Shown here piece after piece: positions 33,940 to 45,235 of a stretch of DNA of 64,000 nucleotides (its first letter is position 1; the number at the start of each line of letters is the position of its first letter). The DNA is from Setomelanomma holmii (taxonomy: Eukaryota > Ascomycota > Dothideomycetes > Pleosporales > Phaeosphaeriaceae): contig ML978170.1 in NCBI GenBank assembly GCA_010015745.1, forward strand, positions 1 through 64,000, given 5' to 3'. The translations under genes and the position numbers were made by a program. Below the pieces are notes generated by a model, which was given only the letters and a program-made list of their open reading frames with translations, had not been told where the DNA came from and did not search any database.

Positions 33940-34532
33940 CTACTGCATCAAATCCTCCGGCTTCATCATCCCACGCTTCAACATCCCAACGACCGCGGCA
34001 GTCGGATCATTGAAGATCGCGGTCTTCCCCAACTTAATACCACCATCACTCTGCTTAACGTATACGAAGTCAAATGCAGCAGGCATCACCCCATCCCACT
34101 CCTTCCCATCCTTGCCCTTCACCTTGTTACCGTCTCCCGGCACAGCCAAGTTGTAGTGCAACATCGCGATGCCGAGCATCTCCCATCCGTTCTCAGTCTC
34201 CCAGCACACGAGGAATTGGGCGTCGTGGAGATGTTCTTTGAGAGGCGCGTACACTTGCTCCCGCAGTACTGTGAAGGAGGCATCGCCGCCGGAGACGACC
34301 TCGCCAGTAGACTTTTGGAACTTGTGGTCGGAGGTCAACCAGTTGGAGGAGGGCTCATCGTTCCAGACTTTACGATCGACGGCGTGGGTATATTGTTCCC
34401 TGCAAGGTGTGAGCATGGTGCAGTAATCAGATCGGAATGCAGAACCTACATCCACTTCATCGCAGGGTGAGTGCGGGTCTCGTCGTCCCAGTCTCCGTAG
34501 TGGACGAAAGCTGGCTTGGTTGGGAAAGACAT
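33940..34532 (-). CDS. NTF2-like hypothetical protein, 180 aa
   Basis: Exons 34532-34450 and 34399-33940 join across a 50-nt intron (GTAGGT...TTGCAG). The size and pattern fit a single NTF2/SnoaL-type cone: an N-terminal helix (Y-T-H-A-V-D-R-K-V-W), then Y-A-P-L-K-E-H-L-H-D, then beta-strand-like segments (A-Q-F-L-V-C-W-E-T-E and A-F-D-F-V-Y-V-K). No signal peptide or catalytic motif is clear. The fold assignment is an impression and no substrate can be named. Confidence 0.6.
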
Positions 34533-35372
34533 GTTCGAGGATCTTTGGGCGGTATCTTCAGCGATGCTAAGCTTACTGCGACTTTGGGTATCGATGATGA
34601 GCGAGTTCCGAAGGCAGCTGTCTAAAGTTATATGTGCATTGGACTTCAGCTCCAAGGAGGCGGAAATATTCAGCTGCTCAAATCTGCTACCGCCGACGTA
34701 GACTGATCAGCCTTGAGGGCCATATCCTGTGCGCCCTCGTGAGCACTTAAATAGTACGGAGTCAACAAAGGGTAACGTCGCATTTAAAAGCGCGTTGATA
34801 TGAGCCGCTTCAGGTTTATCATTGGTATCCTCTGCGCCTCTTTGAACGCCGCATTGTTGCCCTTGGTGCAGATCTTTATCGAGACCTTGTTGAGGCTTGC
34901 GCGGGGCTTGGGGCTGAGAAGTGAGATGCGGGGAAGCTGACAACCGCACGCTAAAGAACTATCTTGCGCACGTGGACCTTTCAGAGGTAGTAACATGTCT
35001 CGCTATTATCATCGCGAAGGTCTTTGAAGTTGACGCTCATGTTGAGGACGGTGTTAGTTGTGTTCAATTCTGGTGCCAGTGGCAGAGCCTCCTCGCGGGA
35101 AGGACGCTAGGAGTCTAGATGACATCACCGGGCGTGCAGCAGAATAGCAACTATGAGACGGAATGATTCAGATAGGTCGATCATAGTTGAATCGTTAATG
35201 GCCCGCGCATGTAACATGAGCATGAGTATGTGGATTTTGCATTCGATTAGTATGCAAGTCGTCAACAAGGGTATACATCAACTACGTCCAACCTCGTACG
35301 ATGAACCAGTAGCAATCCGTCATTCTTGCAATTGGCTTGAACACATGCAAGCTACCTGACCCCAAGATCCTC
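34533..35372. other. Intergenic, no gene seen
   Basis: About 0.8 kb between the NTF2-like gene and the 3' end of the peptide transporter. Only short unsupported frames occur. Confidence 0.55.
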
Positions 35373-37351
35373 TCAGATCTTCTCGTTCTTGAAGCTGCTG
35401 ACCTCAACTTTCTCATCGTCATTGGGCTTCTTGTTGCCAATGTACGAGCTCTCCTTGAGGTTGTTCATGGCGTCTTCCTCGCGATCAGCCTTGTGGAAGG
35501 TGAGGTAGAATCCAATACCACCGAACATGGCAATAACAGCGACTGAGCCATAGTTCCATACAAGAAGAGGATCCTCAGAGAGGGAGACGAATGCCTGACC
35601 TAGAGCAGCCGAGACGGCAGAAGTTGAGAGCGCGATAGCCTGGATTGTCGACTTCATGTTCTGAGGAGCCTTGGTGTACGCATACTCAAGCTTGGTGATG
35701 GACGCGAGGACTTCAGACATGCCGATGAGGCCATACGGGAAGACTTGCACCCAGACTGATATGTCGGCGTTGCAGTCCTTGCGAGTCTTGCTGAGTTTGT
35801 TGATCTGGTTGCTGCAAGCAGACATTTTGTATATGTACGCTTGAATGACGCAGGCTGAGACCATGGCGAATGAAGATAGTGCGAAACCAGCAGTGATCTT
35901 CTTGATCGGAGTGAAGTTGACGCCCATCTTGCGCAGACCTGGGTAGACAACAAAGTCCATGATCGGAATGACGATGATGATGAAGATGGGGTTGAGCTTG
36001 GACACTATGTCGTTGGGAGTTCTGCCAAGGTTCATAGTGTTGGCCTGCGAGACGAGATTGTTCGTCATCTGGTTGTAGGCCAACCAGTAGAGTGGATACC
36101 ACAAGAAGACCTTGCAAGCGAGGAGACCGCGGCGGACTTCATCGACCCAGGCATCATCGAAGGTCATCCATGCTGGGGGAGTCTCACCGGCGGCACGGAG
36201 CGCGCTGGGCTTGACGCGGGCCCAGAAGCCCTCGTCCTTGAAGGTGTTCTTTTTGGGGCTCTTCTTGCAGGCCAATCGAATGAGCTTGAAGGCCTTGCCC
36301 ATGACGGAGCCAGTCGGGGGCGAAAGCTTGTAATGCTTCTTGAAGCCGATCAGGATGATAGGGCAGAGCAGGTAGCAGATTGTGGGAAGTGTGTAACTCA
36401 GCCAGAAGCCGACTGTGTATGGTTAGTAACTGCCAAAGCATGAGCGGGAGTGATACGGCTTACCGAAATGCTCGGAGTAGACCATGGCGATAGAACCAGT
36501 GAGAGATCCCATGTTGATGAGCAAGTAGAAGTAGATGTAGATACGTGCTGTCGTGGTGGCAGGGTCGACGATCTCTTTGCTACCATTCTTCCTGACACGA
36601 ACATAAGCGCGCTGGTCCTTGTACTGCTCAGCAATCAAAGGCGAGATGTTCGACTTGAAGCCTCCAGTTCCGATACCCATGGTGACCAGACCAAGTGAAA
36701 AGATGCTGATGGCGGTGTCCGGCTTGGTGATGACCTGGGGGGTCGCTGAGAAGATCAGAAGGATATGGCCAATGATGGCGACTATGTTGGCGTACTGGAT
36801 CGTGAGATAGCGGCCAAAATACTCATCGGCAAGCCACGCTCCACCGAGCGGCGTGATGTAGGACCAGAACTGGTTGACTGTATGTGAGGTTAGACGGGAG
36901 AATCAATGGCAGCAAGACCGACATACACATGGTCAAACCAGTCGAGGCTCGCTGGCCCATGCCCAAAGCACCAGATCCTGGCTTCTTGAGGAAACCAGCA
37001 CCAGTCCTCGAGCCCGGAGGCAGGTCTTTCTGAATGAAGTTCACGACTGCAAAGGCATCAGCTTGGTTGCTTCGCGTGCGACTCGTTGTGTGACATACAA
37101 ACAGCACTCGTTCCATAGTAGCTGAAGCGCTCTACGAACTCCACAGCAGCGACTGTCCAGACCTGCCATGAGATACGGCCTGCGACTCTGGGAAGAGTGG
37201 CCCATTCCTCCTCGGTGGGAAACGGTCCGAGCAGGTTAGTGTTCTCATCATGGAACGATTCGGTAGAGCTGGTGTCCAGAAGCACCGGGTCAAAGACCGT
37301 AGCACCTTTGGGGATATCAAGGCTGGTCTTGACGTTGGTAGGAGTAGCCAT
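35373..37351 (-). CDS. POT/PTR2-family peptide transporter
   Basis: Proton-coupled di/tripeptide importer of the plasma membrane. Exons are 37351-37099, 37046-36927, 36877-36464 and 36412-35373, with introns of 49-52 nt, giving 608 residues. The N-terminal cytosolic part is acidic. The first span carries E-F-V-E-R-F-S-Y-Y-G (about 73-82), the E-x-x-E-R-F-like proton-coupling motif of the family. PTR2 signature 1 is seen as G-G-A-W-L-A-D-E-Y-F-G-R (about 135-146) and signature 2 as F-Y-L-L-I-N-M-G-S-L (about 241-250). A large central loop and about 12 spans follow, and the tail is Lys/Glu-rich. Nitrogen or peptide control is likely from family knowledge. Confidence 0.93.
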
Positions 37352-38409
37352 GGTGACGCCGGTGAGTGATCCGTCGATCTCTCAAGTCGAGTATGGAGGT
37401 GCAATGGAGCAATAGCGCCGAGAGAATGGACGCGGGAAAGTGCTGTCCAACGACTGTGGGGCAATGTTTGCACGAAGCGATTTATCAAACGTCAAGGGAC
37501 GAGTAGCACGAACGCCTGAGCTTGTGGAGATAGACGATGCCCCTCTTCATATACATTTGATGCAAGGTTCCAGACCAAGGACTGGGCATGAGTTGCACAA
37601 ACATAGCACATGCCTATCGTTTTGCGCCGACCCACCCATGTTGCTAAACGGTACTCGTTGACCTGTAAACGTGGCGCAAACGGTCGCTGACAGTTCCAAG
37701 ACTTGTGCAATCGCGCCTGGTCCGGTTGCAGGATTGCTTTACGATTCTTCGGTTCTGCGACCGCAATCAAGCGCGCTCTTAGAGGCATCCAAGACCGTGG
37801 TACATATTTAGGCCCTCGGCGTTAGTTTGAGCAAGGGAGGAGAGGCGCAGGAAAAAGGCCATGCCATGGGACCAATTTGCAGTGTGTCGCCACGATGTAC
37901 CGGGCCAACGTCCGGAAAAGAAGTGCCAAGTGAAGTGTTAAGATGGAGAAGATAACGTCTTCGAAGCTTCCATTTAGTCGATGGCGCGGCGGAGATGGTG
38001 CCCAGATATGCCAAGGGGTTGTCTTTGCGCGCCTGCCTCTTTAGGCCTCAACTAAGGCGGCGCAGATGGTAGCCAAGGAAGCCCGCATAATAACAGCGTC
38101 CCGTCGCGACATTCTCCTTCCTACAACTAAATAGAACGATTGCGATAGAGCGCGCGGCGTGGTTGGGTGGCGTTTGGAGAGTTTGACGATGGTGTCTGGG
38201 TGGTTTGGCAGAGCGGAAAAATTGTGAACGCGGATGTCACGCGACACGGTGGACGGGCGTAACAACATCACCGCGACGCATGTTGATAACCTTCGCACAA
38301 TCCACATGATCGAAGTTGACATTGATGGTGCGCCGAAACCCTTCTAGCTACTTCGGTCTATCGTGTACATCTATCCCCACTACCTTGTGTGACCTCGCAA
38401 CATATCCCA
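37352..38409. other. Intergenic, no gene seen
   Basis: About 1 kb upstream of the peptide transporter holds its promoter and the 3' flank of the next gene. No supported gene is seen. Confidence 0.55.
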
Positions 38410-39505
38410 TCAACAGAAATTCCAGGCGCCTGGGACGAACTCGTTTGCTTCAGGCCGAAGGTAAAAGGTGCCCATGCGAGATGGGACGACCGGTGCCATG
38501 TCTTCCATATACTGAGATTGCACACCCCCGTAGCTCTCCGCAGGCATTGCCTCCCACAGTGGCTCATTGTGGTACTGGATGTAGTCCTCAGGATACACCA
38601 TGTAGCCGAGATTTTGGGAAGCAATGGGATGCGCGTCCCCATCCACAACACCATCATACCCGAAGTGAGTACCTCCAGGCTGTGGTATGGGGCTCTGGAC
38701 TGAACCGCCTACCGGAATAGCGTTGTCGTGAACGCTCAGCTTGCCCATACCGAAGTCTTCGTCGTAGTACTGAGGCCAGACAGGCTGGACTTTCGGGTGG
38801 CCTCTCCGATGACCACCGCGATGATTGCCAGAGTTGTTACCACGACGTCCGCCACGCTTGCCACTCCGTCTACCCTTCGGATGCCCACCACGATGAATGC
38901 CTTGGGCAAGGTTGCCATCATACATACACGGACCAGCACCCATGGTGATCATGGGCTTGTGCTGTTGCTGGCGACGAAGCTGATTCTTCCGCTCGATCTC
39001 TGGATCCCTGCACGGCTATCAGTAAACGACATCCCAGACGAAATGTTTTGACTTACTTTGCAGCGAACTTTCCCCCAAACAGGTAGGTGTCCTGATTCTC
39101 TTCTGTGACCTTTTGCCGCGGGTGATCCGGGTCTGGCTCGGTTCCCAAGGACCAGAGCTTGTATGAGCCGTGGACGTCAGCATGGCGGACGAAGGTGCCG
39201 ATGCACATCTCGATCTCACGGCGCATCCAGCCAAAGCTCTTTGTTTCGGCGCGCGACATGATGGTGGGGTTGACAAGCAAGAGTCGGAGGCGCTCTACTG
39301 TGGAGTCAAAGTCTTCGAAAACCTCCTAGGTGGCGAAGTCAGTACTGCTGGTGAACTGATTCACGACACTTACAAGCTCATGGATAGTGTTATACACCTG
39401 CTGAACACGTTCCTCCCAAGTGCCTCTCAACGGCTCGACCCACACGAATCGAAGAAGCGGTATCAGCTCTTCGCGCGCCCAGTGCATCACTGTCGGAGCA
39501 AGCAT
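38410..39505 (-). CDS. Unknown protein, paralogue family member C
   Basis: Exons 39505-39374, 39325-39057 and 39007-38410 join across 48- and 49-nt introns to give 332 residues. The start M-L-A-P-T-V is the first ATG in frame. Residues 9-44 (W-A-R-E-E-L-I-P-L-L-R-F-V-W) match the block before the shared intron in member B. After the intron, E-V-F-E-D-F-D-S-T-V aligns with members A and B. The middle is basic and very Gly/Arg/His-rich (about 150-205: G-G-H-P-K-G-R-R-S-G-K-R-G-G-R-R). The remainder is Pro/Gly/Tyr-rich and probably disordered. The RG-rich block suggests RNA binding, but this is inferred from composition only. It is followed about 1 kb away by member B in the same direction. Confidence 0.72.
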
Positions 39506-40565
39506 CGCGGTGTTGGTGGTCTGAATGTCGCGCGTTGTGTTGAGAGCGATCGTTGAAGAGCAAGGAAAAAGCGGCTGGGAGCGAGTTGAAAGGTAGTCGC
39601 GGCAGAGTTTGTCAGAGACGGAGCGACGTGACCAGAAGAAATTTTATACATTTGTGTCAAAGGTGAAAGAGGTTTTTCCGGCCGCCGCGAGCCGACGCCC
39701 GCGATAGCCAGAATCTTCAATACCAAATCCGGATGTTGATATTCGCTGATGAAGTGCAGAGCATGGAACTGGAAACAGCCAATATATAGTCGTGAAGATA
39801 CTGCCATGTGAGATCGTCAAACGAGCCGACACTGGCAGCTAGTAAGAGCAAGGAAGCGAACGCACACCGCGTTCGAGTCATGAGGTGGGAGTGTATATCT
39901 TCTGACTAAGTCAAACATAAAGCGGTGTGCGGTCGCTTCGCGCGACTTCGTTGGCAAATGCTCAGGTCGTCATTGGAAGCTCGTCATGATCATTGCGTTA
40001 CGGCCATATTTGAGACCTCATGTACACCTCCCGGCATACACATCGTACGATTGCAAGAAAATCTCTCATTCCAGAGCGGCTCCTGGAGTCTCTCAGTGCC
40101 TTGTGAAAATTTCAATCAGGGAATCATGCCTCAATCGCAAGATCTGGGAGGTCGTCAAAGCATATGGCAGCGTACACCGCCCCTTGAAATCTCAGCTTGG
40201 AGTCGCTCTGTGCTTTATAACCTTTTCATTCAGAAGACCAGGTCTCGAAATGGCATGATCTAGGAGGTCCTCAGAGCATGTGGCAGCGAACATCGATAGT
40301 CAATCCCTCAGCGAGAAGTATATCAAGTCACTCACACAGCCGATGTAGTCATGAACGTTACGCGTTTCTTGACACGAGATGGAAGTCTGAAGAATCGCAA
40401 TGTCGCATTGTATGTGTGTACATATATGACCGCAGGCATCTTAAGTCTGTCCATTAGTCCTGCTAGAAGTTCAAGGAATTAATCTCAGAGTTTTTCAAAT
40501 CTCCTTATCAACCACTATACAACCCTTAACCTGTCTCCACCAGCTCCGAAGACAGCATTACTATC
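39506..40565. other. Intergenic between members C and B
   Basis: About 1 kb without a supported gene. It should contain the promoter of member C. Confidence 0.55.
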
Positions 40566-41488
40566 TCAAGTAGCGATGCCACCGCCTCCAGCACCACCAC
40601 CAGGAGGTCCACGACTACCTTCACCACCAGGTCCCTTCCAGAACGGCTTACCCTCCATACCACCACTAGATGGACCCCTACCCTTGCCCTTACCATCTGG
40701 CGACTTCTTCGCGTTCGGACCATAAAAGTCGTTCCAGATCGGGAACTTCAGGCGAGGCCAGTCAGCATCCTCAGGCATGAGCTGGACGCCATATGTCGTC
40801 GCGTACTGGGCACGTGCCTGTGCAACAGTGCTCTCATACTGCTGCATTGCCTGCACTGCGGGGTTTGTCGGAGGTAGGTTGAGACCGCCGTGGCGCTGGA
40901 AGTGGCGGTAGAGCAGGAGTTCGACCATCGAGCGGTTCTGGCGGATGGGCTCCATGGATGGATGGCCTAGGTCTGGGTCTGCGATGCGCAGGATGAGTTC
41001 GTGGATCAGGCGAGAGTCGTTGTCGAAAGCGTCCTGAAGTGGAATCAGCTTGGATTCACTTTCGATGTAACGAAGGCAACGGGGTGTGAACACCAGAGGC
41101 AAAAAAGGGAGGTACTCACAATAGTCTCGCTCCACCAGACCGCGTTGTCGACCTCGGGGTAATAGTCGTGGTTGGCTTTCGCACGGTCATGGCTGTCGTA
41201 GATAGTGAAAGCCCAGCGCAAAAATGGAACGACGGACTCGCCGGCAAAGCGTTGCAGGTTGGTAGGCTGCTGCATTGGGCCGTACATGACTGTGGGGATA
41301 GGCCGATAAGTCGGTTGAGGCGACGCAGGACCCGCGGGCAAGGCATGCTGTTGACCTTGAGGAGAGTTGGCAGGCTCGATGGTGCGAGAAGGGATACGAC
41401 CGTGGCGCGGGGACTGGTTGTAGTCCGGTGGTGGATAATCACCGCTGAGAGCACGGCGGCGGTTGCGGTTGGGAGTTGGACCAGACAT
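40566..41488 (-). CDS. Unknown protein, paralogue family member B
   Basis: Exons 41488-41120 and 41033-40566 join across an 86-nt intron, longer than in the paralogues, to give 278 residues. The N-terminus is Pro/Arg-rich and probably disordered (about 1-75). The conserved domain spans about 78-190: G-E-S-V-V-P-F-L-R-W-A, then the intron after S-E-T-I, then D-A-F-D-N-D-S-R and M-V-E-L-L-L-Y-R-H-F-Q-R-H. The C-terminal 50 residues are Gly-rich (G-K-G-K-G-R-G and G-G-G-A-G-G-G-G). The intron is phase 0 at the same site as in members A and C. No known domain is recognised. Confidence 0.75.
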
Positions 41489-42096
41489 CTTGGGGACGTC
41501 GAAGGTATACCAATATTACCAGAGACAATGTGTGTATAAGTGTATGGAAATGGAAGCCGGTTGGTCGCACCGAGTTGTTTCGCTGTCGTTGTCGGTGGAA
41601 GAAAATAAAAACAACCCGAGCGGAGGTAGGCCTTGCTTATATACCCTACCCTCCGCTTTCACTCGTTTGTCGCGAAGTCAAGGTGAAGGTATCTCCGAAT
41701 CCACACTCCTTTCGGCGTTCACGTCCAACGGTGCAATTCGATCCACTCCGCGAACGAGGGAGACCTTGTGACCATGGTTGCTTGACATAAGCAGGTCCCG
41801 GTGAAGGAAGATTGAAGAAAGACGGGATGGACATTGCAAATGCTGGTTTTTATCGTCGGATTGGCGAGGCGAGCAAGCAGAAGAACATGTCACAGGACCT
41901 TGGGATCAACCATCATACAAGAGGCGTGTGCCATGGAGCAAGCGGTCTGATTGTAGCAAAGTGCTTGAGTATGAACCCCTGAGTGCACCAACATACGGGT
42001 TGCAAGCATTATTCGAGTATATTTTGTAGCAACGAGTAGTCACAAAGTCAAGCGCTCCAAACTTGAGAGCATGTTTGTATACATACTAGGCCTCTC
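41489..42096. other. Intergenic, no gene seen
   Basis: Upstream region of member B and 3' flank of the malic enzyme. No supported gene. Confidence 0.55.
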
Positions 42097-44266
42097 CTAA
42101 AACCTCGCAGCCCTCTGCCCGGCAACACCGGCCTCACCCCTAGCATGCGCATCAGCTTCATGATGTTCCACCAACTTCAAAGGCCGATACTCCGCGTTCC
42201 ACATCTGCTCGCGGATCCACTCTTCCAGGTCGCTATCATTTGTGGGTATATTCTTCTCTTGTGCTAGACCATCTTGGACAGCCTTCTTGATGACATTGCG
42301 TGCAATCTTGACACTGATCTCGCGCACGTCTTCAACATCGGGTAGCAAGCCAGCGCCTGTGTCCTTGAGAACAGGAGCTTCTGAAGCCAGAGCCTGCACT
42401 GCGGCAACGAGTAGGGCGGGAGTCATCAGGCGTGTGCGACTCAGTACGGCGCCGAGTCCGATGCCTGGGAAGGTGACGGAGTTGTTGCATTCAGCTGCTA
42501 TAAATTAGCGCATGCGAACATGGTTAAGCATTACAATAAACGTACATATATCATACTCCTTGCCATTGTGCTTGACAGGTGGAAACGGCGAGCCAGTAGC
42601 TACCAGCACTTTGCCGTCAGTCCAGTCGTATAGGTCTTGAGGTTTCGCCTCATGCAGTCTTGTAGGATTCGAGAGAGGGAAGATCGCTGGACGCTCGACA
42701 TGCTTGGCCATCTCGCGGACAACGTGTTCGGAGAAAGCGCCGGGCTTGGTCGATGTACCAATCAAGACGTGGGGCTTGACTTCCTTGATGACCGAGAGAA
42801 GATCACCATGCTCTTTTCCTTCCCATTCTTTGTCATCGCGAGCATATGGTAATTGTGCTGGGGTGAGCTCGTCCTTCTTGCCTTGCAGCAACAGACCCGG
42901 CTTGTCAACACACCTGAAGACGTCAATACCCTGCACGTCTTGAGAAAAATTGACGTGACTTACCATATCTGGCGGCCAGCGTCCTCCTTAGACTTTCCCG
43001 TGTTCTGCGCGATAGCATCCTTGATCTGGTCCGCAATACCGGTGCCCGCGGATCCTGATCCGAACATGACGAAGCGAGCCTCGTCCCATGTGGTGCCGCT
43101 GACCTTGAAAGCCGCCATGATGGCAGCAAGAGTGACGCAGCCCGTTCCTTGCACATCATCGTTGAAGCATGCGATCTGTGGCGTATACTGGTCCAGTATC
43201 CTACGTGCATTGTTCAGACCAAAATCCTCGAAATGGATGTAAGCCGTCGGATATCGCTTCCGACAAGCTGTTACAAATTTCTCGATGAACTTGTCGTACT
43301 CTTCACCTCGTGCACGCCGTTTCTTGAGACCAAGGTAGAGCTCATCACCAAGTAGCTCTTCGTTCTACGCATGTCAGCGACTCTGTTGTATTTGGGTAGG
43401 TCATGACTCACGTTTGTGCCGCAGTCAAGCACGACCGGAAGCGTCCGCGAAGGATGAATACCAGCGCACAGGGTGTATATGACCAGCTTAGCTACGGAGA
43501 TCAAGATGGCGCCTACGCCTTGATCTCCGATGCCTAAGATCTGTTCGCCGTCGCTCACGACTATCACATCGATATCCTCGGGATTGCCCCATTGCTTTAC
43601 ATCGTCCTCCACTCGATCGGCGTCGTCTATATTCAAGAAGCAGCCTTCAGGCTTTCGGAAGAGTCTCGAGTAATCGGCTATCGCATCGCCCTCGGTAGGA
43701 GTGTAGATGACGGAGAACATCTCCTTGAGGTGGTTCAAGATCAGCTTGCCAACGGATCAGCTCTGCGCTTGTCTCTTTGTCCAATCCCACAGCATACCTT
43801 ATAGTATAGAACCTCATTCTGGTATTTCAAGCTTGTCATGAACGTGTTCTTTGCCAGGTCGTTTGGTCGGGATTTGTACTGGGCGTACGCGCGGTCGACC
43901 TGCTCGTCGAGGGTCTGGGTATTCGTAGGTAGCAAGCCATGGAGCTTGAAAGTCTCCCGCTCTTCTTTTGTAAAGGCCGAGCCTTTATTGAAGTAGGGAG
44001 TTCGCAAGAGTGCATTGCCCTGTCATTTCGTCAGCGCAAACGCATAACATTGGATTTGGCTGGGGTCTTCGCACAGTCAAGGCTGTCTCCTGTGGTCCAG
44101 AGGTTGAGAGTGGCAGATGACCGAACTTGCTATGCTTCTTGGCTGGTGCAGTCGAAGACATTCTGAGTATGGGCTGATGATTTACACGCAGGGTACGATG
44201 AAAGAAATGACTGCGCAGCGTTGGCGAAATGCGCCCTGGTGTGATGAGACGCGATTGATTGAACAT
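42097..44266 (-). CDS. NAD-type malic enzyme, mitochondrial
   Basis: Converts malate to pyruvate, CO2 and reduced cofactor in the mitochondrion. Six exons (44266-44075, 44019-43798, 43744-43412, 43364-42964, 42913-42546, 42494-42097) with introns of 47-55 nt give 637 residues. The first 36 residues are Arg/Ser/His-rich without acids, a good mitochondrial presequence. Family marks are Y-T-P-T-E-G-D-A (152-159), V-S-D-G-E-Q-I-L-G-I-G-D-Q-G followed by Lys224, F-N-D-D-V-Q-G-T (316-323, metal and malate site), and the dinucleotide loop F-G-S-G-S-A-G (350-356). Cofactor preference (NAD or NADP) cannot be settled by eye. The last intron has two possible AG ends three bases apart. Confidence 0.93.
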
Positions 44267-45235
44267 GAAGTATCAGTGAGGGCTACTACAGTATTGGTTT
44301 AATATATATCGCCTGTACCACAACCGAAAAATCCTCCATCCGGGGTCTGGCGGAGGTCTTCATGGTTGCGCGTCTCGCACAGTCGGCACGATGACGTCTG
44401 AACAACAGTTGGCCGGCGCTACAGATATCGATAAGCACAATACAAGCAGAGCCTCTCAATAACACTGTTGATTCAAGCTCGAGATGTCCTACTAGGCATG
44501 CATGATGATTATGAATTGCGGAAATAATAGGGAGAGTAGGGTGCAGCAGGTGCGGTGCCATCAAGCGTTTGGGAAGCACGCGGCACACGTTGGCAGGCGT
44601 CGTGGCAGATCTGCAGGTGTGCACCGATCACCAGCCACTCCATTGATCGACCCTCAACACAGCCACTGCAGCGGAAAACCTCTGTCGGCCGTGCAATCTC
44701 CGGTATTGTCCGCAGCAGGTCTCCGTGTCATTCCGGAAGCCTCCTCATGTGTCGATTCACTCACACTCAGGTGGTTGCCTCGAGATCAGGCAGGACTTTG
44801 ATGCCTCGGTATCGATTCCGGGAGCAGACGCCATGTGGTTTCTCCCACCTTCATAACAGGAACCTTCACCACTCAAGTGTACTGGTATTCGCATTACTCG
44901 CTAATCGAAACATTTGGTGGCTGCGATGGCATGTCAACACGTTCACAACTGAAGGGGACAAGCATATGTTCGTGATACGAAGGATGCGCGACGCCAGGAC
45001 ACCATTTTCAGCCCATAGTTGCACGAGCCGCCCTAGTTGAGTATTCTGGCCCCAGAGTGCTGCGCAGCACTACCCCGGGCCGACCAACCCTGGTTGAGGC
45101 TGCATGCGATCGTGTGCTTATTCCAGGAACGCGAGATACGAAGTCCACGTGTCACTCCGAATGGATCGTGCCTGAATCGATGGTACGAAAATACAGGTAA
45201 TGATGTATAAGGCTCATCGGCGTGACACGAGGGAG
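44267..45235. other. Intergenic, no gene seen
   Basis: About 1 kb with no supported gene. It contains a perfect 16-base palindrome at 45056-45071. A TATAAAA box at about 45239-45245 marks the promoter of the next plus-strand gene. Confidence 0.5.

Noticed and set aside
44502..45040. Plus-strand frames of 99-161 codons
   Set aside because: Composition is not protein-like, there are no motifs, and the region is intergenic.
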